Source of the DNA: Euglena gracilis
Taxonomy: Eukaryota > Euglenida > Euglenophyceae > Euglenales
Direction: 5' to 3'
DNA length: 64,000 bases
Assembly (NCBI GenBank): GCA_039621445.1
Contig: CP154955.1
Span: 58,397,804 to 58,461,803, forward strand
The stretch's first letter is position 1, and each line of letters opens with the position of its first letter. The notes under the pieces are model-generated. The model was given only the letters and a program-made list of their open reading frames with translations, searched no databases and was not told the DNA's origin. Positions 10,941-20,660 of this stretch are shown piece by piece. A program made the position numbers and the translations under genes.

Positions 10941-11400
10941 ACGATGGCTGAATAAATCCCATGATGCTGATTAAATCCATGGCTGATTAAATCAGCCAAG
11001 GATTTAATCAGCATCATGGGTCATGATGGCCATCATGACCCATGATGCCCATCATATGCCCATCATATTTTGGAGGGGGGTGGCTGCTCAAAAAAGGTGC
11101 GGGGTGTGGCCCGTAATTTTCAGCTGCCCAACCCCAAAATAGTGCGGAGGGTGGCCCAAAATTTTCAGCTGGGCTGCCCAAAAAATGTACGACACAACCG
11201 GGGCGGGGGGGGGGGGGCCCCCCCCAAAAAGTACGACGCAGCCACTTCGGGTGGGGGGGGGGGGGCTGGCCAAAAAAAGGGCCTAACCAAGGCTAAGCAA
11301 AGTGGGCTGTGATTTTCAGCTGGGCTGCCCAAAAAAGAACTGAGCGAGGCCCAAATTTTTCAGCTGGGCTGCACAAAAAAAAGTACGGCCCAGATAGAGG
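10941..11400 (+). repeat. GATTAAATC block and satellite D array 2
   Basis: 10945-11060 repeats GCTGATTAAATC and its complement. 11061-11400 has five or six satellite D units (TTTTCAGCTGGGCTGCCC) with G-runs inserted near 11200 and 11250. Confidence 0.85.
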
Positions 11401-11645
11401 GTCCAACAAAATTCCCCCCCGCAATTCTGAAAAAAAAAAGCCAAGGGGGTCCCCCTATTTGTCCCCCCCCCCTAATTGGCCAATTAGGGGGGGGGTACTC
11501 ATTTCCAGGGAAAATGCCTTTATTCAGGTGCTTTGTGGGGGTTCGCGACTGTGAAGGACGGGGTTCCAGGTGGCCAATTGGGGGGGGTTAGGGGCAACCC
11601 CCCCCTAATTGTCCCCCCCCTAATTGGCCAGAAGGGGGGTCTGGG
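11400..11645. repeat. Satellite C unit and TAATTGGCCAATTA palindromes
   Basis: One inverted satellite C unit, then C-runs flanking CTAATTGGCCAATTAGG (about 11470-11490) and CTAATTGTCCCCCCCCTAATTGGCC (11605-11632). The pattern of C-run, word, G-run resembles the C-run MITEs further right, but no clear ends were found. Confidence 0.65.
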
Positions 11646-11717
11646 CCCCCCCCCCCCCCCCCCCCCCCCCCACCCCCCCCAACCCCCCCCACCCCCCCCC
11701 ACCCCCCCCCAACCCAG

Positions 11718-11753
<36 letters not shown>

Positions 11754-11860
11754 ACCCCCACCCCCCCCCCCCCCCCCACCCCCCCCCCCCCCCCCCCCCC
11801 ACCCCCCACCCCCCCCCTCCCCCCCCCCCCACCCCCCCCCCCCTCCCCCCCCCCCCCAAT
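11646..11860 (+). repeat. Poly-C tract (~210 bp)
   Basis: Almost pure C with scattered A and T. Proline or glycine frames across it are artefacts. The complementary strand is a poly-G tract, a strong G-quadruplex candidate. Confidence 0.95.
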
Positions 11861-11899
11861 TTTCCTCCCTGATGTCTTGCCAATATTTTTTTAGTTTTT

Positions 11900-13440
11900 T
11901 TATTTTATCGTAATTCTTAAAAAAAATCCCCGGTTTCCAACACATTTCCCCCCGTAATTCTGAAAGAAAAAGCCCAGAAGGGTCCAAAAAATTTCCCCTG
12001 TAATTGTAATCCTGAAAAAAATCCAGGGGGGTCTGAAAATTTTCCCCTGTAATCCTGAAAAAAAGCCCAGGGGGGTCCAAAAAATTGCCCCCGTAATCGT
12101 ACTCCTGAAAAAAAGCCCAGGAGGGGTCCAAAAATTTCCCCCCGTTATCGTATTCCTGAAAAAAAGCCCGGGGGGGTGCAAAAATTTCACCCCGTAATCC
12201 TGGAAAAAGGCCCAAGGGGGTCCAGCCAAATTTCCCCTCGTAATCGTGATCCTGAAAAAAAAAGGCCCGGGGTGGTCAAAAATACCCCCCCGTAATCCTG
12301 AAAAAAAAAGGCCCAGGGGGGTCCAAGAATTTCTCCCCGTACCCCCCCCCCAATTGTCCCTCCCCCCATACTGTCCCTCGGCCCCGGCCGACGGGGGGTT
12401 TTTTTGGCTTGGCCAATGAAATTCCTTTGGTACCCCCATATTGTCCACCCCCCATGTTGTCCGGTCGGGCCTCCCGGGGGGAGGTCGGAGGGGTCCAAAA
12501 ATTTCCCCCCATAATCCTGAAAAAAAAAAGCCAAGGGAGTCCAAAAAATTTCCCCCCGTTTCCTTCCTGAAAAAAGCCCAGGGGGGCCAGCAAAATTTAA
12601 AAAAGCCCAGGGGGAACCAAAAATCCCTAATCGTAATCCTGAAAATAAGCCCAGGGGTCCAACAAAATTTCCCCCCGTAAATCTGAAAGAAAAAGCCCAG
12701 AAAGGTCCAAAAAATTTCCCCTGTAATTGTAATCCTGAAAAAAACTCAGGGGGGTCGAAAATTTTCCCCGTAATCGTAACCCTGAAAAAAAGCCCAGGAG
12801 GGGTCCAAAAATTTCCCCCCGTTATTGTAATCCTGAAAAAAAGCCCAGGGGGGTCCAGCCAAATTTCCCCTCGTAATCGCAATCCTGAAAAAAAAAAGGC
12901 CCGGGGGGGTCCAACAAAAATTTCCCCCCGTTTTCGTATTCCCGAAAAAAAGCCCAGGTGGGGTCAAAAATACCCCCCCCCCCGTGATCCTGAAAAAAAA
13001 AGGCCCAGGGGGGGTCCAAAAATTTCCCCCGCGTAATCCTGAAAAAAAAGCCCACAGAATCCAAAGAATTTCCCCCCGTAATCCTGAAAAAAGCCCAGGG
13101 GGGTCCAGCCAAATTTCCCCCCATACTTCGGGAAAAAAGCCCAGGGGGGTCCAAGAATTTCCCCCCGTAATCGTAATCCTGAAAAAAAGCCCAGGGGGGT
13201 TTAACAAAAATTTCCCCCCGTAGTATTCCTGAAAAAAAGCCCAGGGGGGTCAAAAATACCCCCCCCCCCCGTAATCCTGGAAAAAAAAGGCCCAGGGGGG
13301 TCCAAAAATTTCCCCCCGTAATCGTGAAAAAAAGCCCAGGGAGCCCAAAAAATTTTCCCCCGTAATCCTGAAAAACAGCCCAGGGGAGTTTCAGCCAAAT
13401 TTCCCCCCGTAATCGTAACCCTGAAAAAAAGCCCATCATA
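11900..13440 (-). repeat. Satellite C array, inverted, long
   Basis: About 33 units reading CCGTAATCCTGAAAAAAAGCC, CAGGGGGGTCCAAAAATTTC. It is interrupted by a C-run MITE of the TTGTCC subfamily at about 12342-12492. All 150-230-codon frames are translated satellite (recurrent GLFFRITITG). Confidence 0.95.
12342..12492 (+). mobile_element. C-run MITE, TTGTCC subfamily, inside satellite C
   Basis: Preceded by TA (12340-12341), then CCCCCCCCCCAATTGTCC, the core CGGCCGACGGGGGG, GGCCAATGAAATTCCTTTGG, and the stem-loop CCGGTCGGGCCTCCCGG. Internal words are CATATTGTCC and CATGTTGTCC. The right end is blurred by satellite sequence. Confidence 0.7.
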
Positions 13441-13890
13441 TTTTGGAGGGGGGGGGGGCTGCCCTAAAAAATTACGGATTGCAGCCCTGAATTTTCAGCT
13501 GGGCTGCCCAAAAAAAAAAGCACGACCCAGATATTCCGGGGGGGGGGGGGAAATACGGAGCATGGCCGGGGTTTTTCATGTAAAGACAGGTGGGGGGGGG
13601 GTCCGCTGCGCGGCCCATAGTTTTCAGCTGGGCTTCCCCCCAAAAAAGTACGGCCCAGATATTTGGGGGTGGGCCCGTAATTTTCAGAATTTGCAATTTT
13701 CCCAGGGGGGGTCTGAAAATTTCCCCCCCGTAATCCTGAAAAAAAGTCCAGGGGGTCCAAAAATTTCGCCCCGTAATCCTGAAAAAAACCCGGGGGGGTC
13801 CAACCAAATTTCACCCCGTGATTCGTAAAAAAACCCCAGGGAGTCCAAAAATTTCCGCCCGTAATCCTGAAAAAAAAGCCCAGGAAAACT
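13441..13890. repeat. Satellite D block followed by satellite C units
   Basis: 13441-13690 has degenerate satellite D units (TTTTCAGCTGGGCT). 13691-13890 has four inverted satellite C units (CGTAATCCTGAAAAAAA). Confidence 0.85.
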
Positions 13891-14250
13891 GGTGTGGGGT
13901 GGGTCACGGGAACGTGCAGAGTGTGGCTTTGCCAACAGGGGGTAGAGACCACCTTATGGTGCTCCTCCCCTTTGGGCAAGACCACCACTCCAGCACTGTT
14001 GCCCGAAAAAAGCCGCTCCCCCTACCTCTGGGCCTAGGTTGCCCGAGCAGGGAGCGACGGGGGGATTTTGAAAATTTGCAAAACCCAACCCACACGCCTC
14101 TCCGGTCCCAACCCTTCTGTCCTTCTCGTCATTTCATGAGAGGGGCCCAACCCACAGATTGTTGATCCCTTGGCTGAGCAAATACCTGCAGATGGGGGGG
14201 GATGATAATCCCAACACCAAATCGCAAATCACAAAAAAGGGTTTTTAAGG
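13885..14250 (+). repeat. Dispersed repeat G, copy 2
   Basis: Nearly identical to 4455-4830. It ends AAAAAAGGGTTTTTAAGGGTGCTC, the middle of a satellite A unit, so the order satellite C (inverted), G, satellite A is kept at both loci. Confidence 0.85.
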
Positions 14251-14324
14251 GTGCTCGAAACAAACCTTCCAAGTTCGACTGCCTCCCTCTCAACTGGGCA
14301 TCTGAATTCTCTGCCCTGCGAAGA

Positions 14325-14455
14325 AAGAGATGCAACGACGCAAAGAGATGCGACATGCCAGGATGCAAAGAGATGCAATGACCAAAGAGAGATGCAAAGA
14401 GATGCGAGATGCAACGATGCAAAGAGGTGCAATGACCAATGTCCAATGCAACGCA
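14325..14455 (+). repeat. GATGCAAAGA degenerate tandem repeat
   Basis: About ten copies of AGAGATGCAACGATGCA-like units of 10-13 bp. No coding signal. Confidence 0.8.
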
Positions 14456-14769
14456 ATCACACAATCAAACAACATTGGCAACATCAAACATCACATACAT
14501 TCTCAAACAACGTCAGCGAAACCACCAATCGTTGTGAATAATTGGTCTCCCTTCCTCTCCTTCCCCTTCACTCCGTCCTGACTCCGCCTGTAAACAACGA
14601 TGATGATGGATCAGCGGACTCCAAGTGCAAACCTGAGCACTTCGCTCTCAGTCTCAGTCTCAGTCTCACTCACCTGTCAGTCTCACTCACCACTGTGGGG
14701 GAAAAAGCAAAACCAATAAGGCATCGCCCGACCCCGCGCTCCGGCATCGAGCGAATTTAACGGGTATCT

Positions 14770-15060
14770 CACGCCAGACGCCAAAGCACGATTTCCGACC
14801 CCGGTCAGCGAACGCCCCGTCCGATCGGCCACCGATCGGGACCTCCGGCCCCGGCCCACGCGCCCGGGTTGTGGGCAAAACCCCCCCTACGGGCCCGGAA
14901 CGCGACGGAATCGCGGGAGTCGCGTACCGGAATGATTACAGGGCTCCGGTTATGGTAGGGGGACAAGCCGGTGGGGCCCGTGCTGTCGCACGGGCCGGAT
15001 GGCCCGATCCGTGGGCTGCATTTCGAACCCAGCCGCGGGCCCCAGCTCCCGTGGGTGAGC
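14770..15060 (+). repeat. Dispersed repeat R1, copy 3
   Basis: CCCCTACGGGCCCGGAACGCG, ACAAGCCGG, the palindrome GGCCCGTGC-N4-GCACGGGCC (14975-14996), and CCAGCTCCCGTGGGTGAGCG. More diverged in the middle than copies 1, 2 and 4. Confidence 0.7.
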
Positions 15061-16330
15061 GAAATGTGTGTTCTTTGCGTTTTGGAGTGGCGTGTTTGTG
15101 GATTCACATTGCGGCTGATTTCAGGTGTCTGCCGGTTGTGTCGTCGGTTCTGTGCGGTTGTTGTTCTGCAGCTTGAATCGTTTTCGCTGTTCCCTGGCAG
15201 CGCGCAAAATGGCAGTTCCTAATTCAATCTGTATGTCCGGTCCTCATCAGCCAGTCCTTGGAATTTGCATCCCTGCTTATTTTTCCCAGGTGGATTGAAG
15301 TTAATCACCAGGAACATTTTCCGACAAAAGTATTTGTTGTTTGTATTGCTTGCAATGTTTCAAGTTCCTGAAGTCAAGTGTTGGCTGCAGGCGGTTCAGG
15401 TGTGTGACTCAATTTTTTGTAGATTCAGTTCAGATTGGTGACGGCTGTGGCCGAAGTGAAGCGAAGTATTTTGATAAAGTGAACATCCTGAAGACTTTTC
15501 TAAATTGCTGAGCAGATCATGTTGGTCATGTTAATTGGTGTCGGCTTGGTGTTGTGGTTTGCTTGCTTGCTGTGTGTCTTGCAAGGTTAGTTTCTTGAAA
15601 TGTTGTGGATTATTGTTCTTTTTGGGTTCATTGGCTGCTGTTGAAATTGTCTGAACAACCAATTCAGTGAGGGATGTTTTTTTTTTGCAATTTCAGCTGC
15701 AAACTTTTGCAGTTTGCTTTGAAAACCACCTGTTTTCTTTCGCTCTGCTGGAAAACTGTTGGAAAGCTGTCATTTTTTAAATCAGGAGTCAAGGATCCAA
15801 TTTGGATTTAATCAGCCACCGACATTTTGCGATGGCGGCACATGTGGCTGAAAACTGGCTTTTTTAGTTCGATGTGCTGAAAACAGCTTAAACAGCCCTT
15901 TAGTCAGCCACTGAAATCAATGAAGGGTCATTGAACGTTTGCCTTGAAAGCCATCTTCTCCTTTTTTTCCTGTGCTGGAAGATTTGCAGTACCGCTGCAA
16001 ATCAGGTGCTTTGCCAGGAGCTGATTAAATCGGCAGTGACCATGGATTTTTGAAATTGGTTTCGAACTGCAGACTGACACAGCCCTTGTTGCTGTGTGCG
16101 TTTTTTTGGGGGGGGGGGATTGTGGAAAACGGCCTTTTTTTCGATGTGCAAGAAAAAACTTTTGGGAACTGAGCACTGAGGTTTACTCAGCACTCTGTCA
16201 AGGTTTAAACAGGCGTTTGGTAGCAACTCAACGAGTCAACGTTCGCAGCTGGTAGTTTAGGTTCTCAACCTTGGACTCTTGGGCACGGAGTTTTTTGGGA
16301 TGGCGAGCGTGTCCAACTACGGCGCTAGGC
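15061..16330. other. Unique sequence, no gene recognised
   Basis: About 1.3 kb with balanced composition, T-rich pieces and scattered GATTTAATCAGCC words (15805, 16019). No convincing long frame, RNA fold or terminal repeats on either strand. It could be intronic or intergenic. Confidence 0.5.
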
Positions 16331-17038
16331 AGTTTCTCCGTTCGTTGTAAAAGTTTTTGCCGTTTTACAACTTGACGTGCGCGCAGATACCTCAGGCTTG
16401 CGCCTTTGCGATGGAAGAGCAGGAAAAATGCCCTCCGCTGGAAAATGTTCTTGACTCGCCCGAAACATTCTTTCCCAAAAGGAGTGGTGGGAGGGAGAAA
16501 TATTGGTGGGCGGCATGCACGCTCGGAGGTGTCCCAAAAGCAGTGGTGGGGGGGATGGACGCTTGGAGGGGTCCTGAGTTTGGCTTGGTTGCCGGTGGAA
16601 CCCCGTTGTGTGTCCCAGGATTTTTTTTGGGATCGGCTGATGGAAAGGAATTTTTTCCACCGATCGGGAAAAAAAGCTGATTAAATCAGCGGATTTTTTT
16701 GTACACATGTGAAGCTTTGGGCTTTTCCAAAGGGTTTTTAATTTCTGAAAAAAGCTGATTAAATCGGTGGCCAGTTTTTTGCATCTATGTGAAGGGTTTC
16801 GTCTTTCTAAATGCGTTTTTAGGTAAAGAGACACTGGGGACGTCATGAAGAAATAAGGCAAGACATTTGTTCGTCTAAAAAAGTCATTTGTTTGATTAAA
16901 CGTTGGCTTGCCGGCTTGGGGAAGGGGAAGAAGGTGCCGATGATCACCTGAAAGGAGCAAAAGAAAGTTGGGAGATGCCACGGTCATGAAGGCACCATGA
17001 CGCATGATGCTGATTAAATCCGTGGTCATCATGATCAT
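16331..17038. other. Unique sequence with GATTAAATC words
   Basis: A 107-codon plus frame (16357-16680) and a 237-codon minus frame overlap. The minus frame repeats DLISFF only because the AAGCTGATTAAATC word recurs at 16676, 16757 and 17009. No family recognised on either strand. Confidence 0.3.
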
Positions 17039-17039
17039 G

Positions 17040-18320
17040 ATGGGTCATCATGCGTTGGGTTGGGTTCTGATGGGCCCTGATGGCCGTGATGGGTCGTGAT
17101 GGGTCCGGATGGGTCTCATGGGCCTTTATGGGTCATCATGGGTCCTGATGAGTCGTAATGGGTCCTGATGGGCGTGATGGGTCCCGATGGGTCTAGAATG
17201 TCGTGTTGGGTCCAAATGGGTCGTGATGAGTCCGGATGAGTCTTGATGAGTCCTGATGGGTCCGGATGGGTCCGGATGGGTCATGATGGGTCCTGATGGG
17301 TCGTGATGGGTCCGGATGGGTTCGGATGGGTCATGATGGGTCATCATGGGTCCCGATGAGTCCTAATGGGTCCTGATGGGTCATGATGGGTCCTGAGGGG
17401 TCTAGATGGGTCCTCATGGGTCCCGATGAGTCCTTATGGGTCTTGATGGGTCATGGTGGGTCGTGATGGGCCATGGTGGGTCCTCGTGGGTCGTGATGGG
17501 TCCTGATGGGCTTGGTGGGTCCTCATGGGTCCTGATCGGTCCTCATGGGTCCTGATGGGTCATGGTGGGTCCTAATGGGTCATGATGTGTCATGACCCAT
17601 GATGCTGATTAAATGGGTGGACAATTAAAGCACATGGGTCATCACGATGCCCATCATGGGTCACGATGGGTCATAATAGGTCCTGATGGGTCCTCATGGG
17701 TCCTGATCGGTCCTCATGGGTCCTGATGGGTCATGGTGGGTCCTGATGGGTCATGATGGGTCCTGATGGGTCGAGATGGGTCCTGTTGGGTCCTGGGGGG
17801 TCCTGATGGGTCATGATGAGTCCCGATGGGTCCTATTGGTCCTGATGGGTCCTGAGGGGTCCACATGGGTCCTCATGGGCTTTGATGGGTCATCATGGGT
17901 ACCGATGAGTCCGTATGGGTCTTGATGGGCCTTGATGGGTCATGATGGGTTAGGATGGGTCCTGATGGCTCATGATGGGTCCTCATGGGCCTTGGTGGGT
18001 CATCATGGGTCTCGATGAGTCCTAATGGGTCCTAATGGGTCATGATGGGTCATGGTGGGTCCTGATGGGTCACGACCCATGATGCTGATTAAATCATTGG
18101 CCAATTAAAGCAGCCTGATCGGTCCTCATGGTTCTTGATGGGTCCTAATGGGTCATGATGGGTCATCATGCTTCCCAATGTGTCCTGATGGGTCCTGATG
18201 GGTCTGGATGGGTCCTGATGGGTCCTGATGGGTCCCGATGGGTGGGTCCTAATGGGTTCTTATGGGTCAGGATGGGTCCTGATGCAACATGATGGGTCAT
18301 GGTGGGTCATGATGGATCAT
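17040..18320 (+). repeat. Decameric satellite (GATGGGTCCT)n
   Basis: About 120 copies of a 10-bp unit, GATGGGTCCT with variants such as GATGGGTCAT and GATGAGTCCT. It is broken twice by the same ~35-bp block, CATGATGCTGATTAAATNNNTGG then CAATTAAAGC (17592-17630 and 18074-18113). Confidence 0.95.
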
Positions 18321-18422
18321 TTTTCCAACATTTTCACCCTCGGAGCGCACACCTCATTCCAATACTTCTCTCCAAACGACATTGCGTACGCCTTCGATGT
18401 CCACGTCGTCCTCCATGGGTCC

Positions 18423-19094
18423 TTAACTTGGTTCATCTGAGAAGGGAGTGGGAATTTCAAACTCTATGGAGGGAGTGTTTGGGGGGGGGGCGCAACTGGG
18501 TAAACAACAGCTTTTGAACCAAGGACGCGCGGCGATCCACAACTTCTCCCCGTCCCCCACGCGGCTGCACGCGACGTACAGCTGGCCGTGGGAGAACACC
18601 GGCGACGGCAACCACAGCCCCACCCGCTCGAACGTCTGGCCCTGCGCCTTGTTGATGGTCATGCAGTAGGCCAGGCGCACGGGGTACTGTCGGCGGGTGA
18701 AGGGCAGGTTGCCGTCGGTGTTCTCCGCGGAGGTCAGGTTGATGCGCGGCACGCAGACGGTGTCCCCCTTCCGCGGGCCGCTCACCAGCTTCACCTGCAC
18801 GCTCCGGCGGCGCAGCGCGACGACGATGGCCCGGGTGCCGTTCATCACGCCCTCGTTGCGGTTGAGGTTGCGGATGAAGACGACGGGCGCGCCGAGCTTC
18901 AGGATCAGCTTGTGCGGCGGCAGCCCAGGCGGCGTCAGCGAGTTGAGGAGCTCCACCGAGTAGCGCTCCTCCAGCTCCGCGTGCTCGGGGCCGAAGCAGT
19001 CGGCGCTGAGGTACGGGACCTGCTCACCCTGCATGACGTCGAGGACCCTGTCGTTCAGGTCGTCAACGTACTTGTTGAGGGTGCTCAAGATGGG
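18423..19094 (-). pseudogene. Helitron Pif1-like helicase, C-terminal part
   Basis: The frame ends at TAA (18423-18425) and runs 5'-ward for about 223 codons until it meets satellite A. It carries the usual C-terminal block of Helitron Rep/helicase proteins: YVDDLNDRVLDVMQGE, then LTPPGLPPHKLILKLGAPV, FIRNLNRNEGVMNGTRAIV, then helicase motifs V and VI as INKAQGQTFERVG and HGQLYVACSRV. In intact elements this domain unwinds DNA during rolling-circle transposition. The Walker A and B part, the HUH nuclease and the upstream zinc finger are missing, so this is a 5'-truncated copy. It is much more GC-rich than its surroundings, which suggests the coding part is young or was under selection until recently. 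The start codon is not present. Confidence 0.88.
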
Positions 19095-20405
19095 GGGGTG
19101 GGGGCCGAAAACTTGCCGGGGCCATAACTTTGGCCCCGTGGCCCGTTTGCCCTTGCTCTAAAAAAATTTTTTAGGGTTTTTGGGGGTGCTCTTTCCAAAA
19201 AACTGGGGGGCTGGGGCTGACTGTCAAAATTTGGTCACCCAGTTTTGCCTAAATGCCCCGGAATGTACATTGTGGGGGGGTGGGTGCCGAAAACTTGCCG
19301 GGGCCATAACTTTGGCCCCGTGGCCCGTTTGCCCTTGCTCTAAAAAAATTTTTTAGGGTTTTTGGGGGTGCTCTTTCCAAAAAAACTGGGGGGCTGGGGC
19401 TGACTGTCAAAATTTGGTCACCCAGTTTTGCCTAAATGCCCCGGAATGTACATTGTGGGGGGGGGGTGGGGGCCGAAAACTTGCCGGAGCCATAACTTTG
19501 GCCCCGTGGCCCGTTTGCCCTTGCTCTAAAAAAATTTTCTAGGGTTTTTGGGGGTGCTCTTTCCAGAAAACTGGGGGGCTGGGGCTGACTGTCAAAATTT
19601 GGTCACCCAGTTTTGGCCTAAATGCCCCGGAATGCACATTGTGGGGGGGGGGTGGGGGCCGAAAACTTGCCGGGGCCATAACTTTGGCCCCGTGGCCCGT
19701 TTGCCCTTGCTCTAAAAAAATTTTTTAGGGTTTTTGGGGGTGCTCTTTCCAAAAAACTGGGGGGCTGGGGCTGACTGTCAAAATTTGGTCACCCAGTTTT
19801 GGCCTAAATGCCCCGGAATGCACATTGTGGGGGGGGGTGGGGGCCGAAAACTTGCCGGGGCCATAACTTTGGCCCCGTGGCCCGTTTGCCCTTGCTCTAA
19901 AAAATTTTTTTAGGGTTTTTGGGGGTGCTCTTTCCAAAAAACTGGGGGGCTGGGGCTGACTGTCAAAATTTGGTCACCCAGTTTTGCCTAAATGCCCCGG
20001 AATGTACATTGTGGGGGGGGGGTGGGGGCCGAAAACTTGCCGGAGCCATAACTTTGGCCCCGTGGCCCGTTTGCCCTTGCTCTAAAAAATTTTTCTAGGG
20101 TTTTTGGGGGTGCTCTTTCCAGAAAACTGGGGGGCTGGGGCTGACTGTCAAAATTTGGTCACCCAGTTTTGGCCTAAATGCCCCGGAATGCACATTGTGG
20201 GGGGGGGGTGGGGGCCGAAAACTTGCCGGGGCCATAACTTTGGCCCCGTGGCCCGTTTGCCCTTGCTCTAAAAAAATTTTTTAGGGTTTTTGGGGGTGCT
20301 CTTTCCAAAAAACTGGGGGGCTGGGGCTGACTGTCAAAATTTGGTCACCCAGTTTTGCCTAAATGCCCCGGAATGTACATTGTGGGGGGGTGGGTGCCGA
20401 AAACT
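19095..20405 (+). repeat. Satellite A array 3
   Basis: About seven units, with starts near 19262, 19446, 19631, 19818, 20002, 20189 and 20373. It begins mid-unit directly against the helicase coding sequence and ends mid-unit at 20405 (GAAAACTTGG). Confidence 0.95.
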
Positions 20406-20660
20406 TGGCACCTGCAATTGAAGTGCTTGGGGATGCCGCGGCCTCCAATCTCGGTGATGCAAGCGTACTTGATGATGATGCTTCGTCATCTGCAAAGTAG
20501 CATACAGGTTTATTTGTGTGTGGCCACGCATCAAAATACCCAAATGAAACAAAATCGCACATAGCCTGCATTATTGAGACGCGTGGAAGAAAATTGTTTC
20601 CAAAAGAAGGCACACACCATTCCCAAAGAGTCGTCTTCTCACTCTTGGTGGCGGCAAAGC
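20406..20660 (-). other. Exon-like fragment between satellite arrays
   Basis: Read on the minus strand, one frame is open for about 85 codons with normal composition (SEKTTLWEWCVPSFGNN, then FGYFDAWPHTNKPVCYFADD, then a Ser/Ala tail). A CTTCTCAG/GTGAGG site at its upstream side resembles a splice junction. No family recognised. It may be an exon stranded between satellite arrays, or part of a decayed element. Confidence 0.35.

Noticed and set aside
11520-12544. Gly-rich and Pro-rich frames of up to 231 codons
   Set aside because: They are the poly-C tract plus satellite C translations.
16325-17038. 237-codon minus-strand frame with repeated DLISFF
   Set aside because: The repeated peptide comes from the dispersed GATTAAATC word, and the rest looks random.
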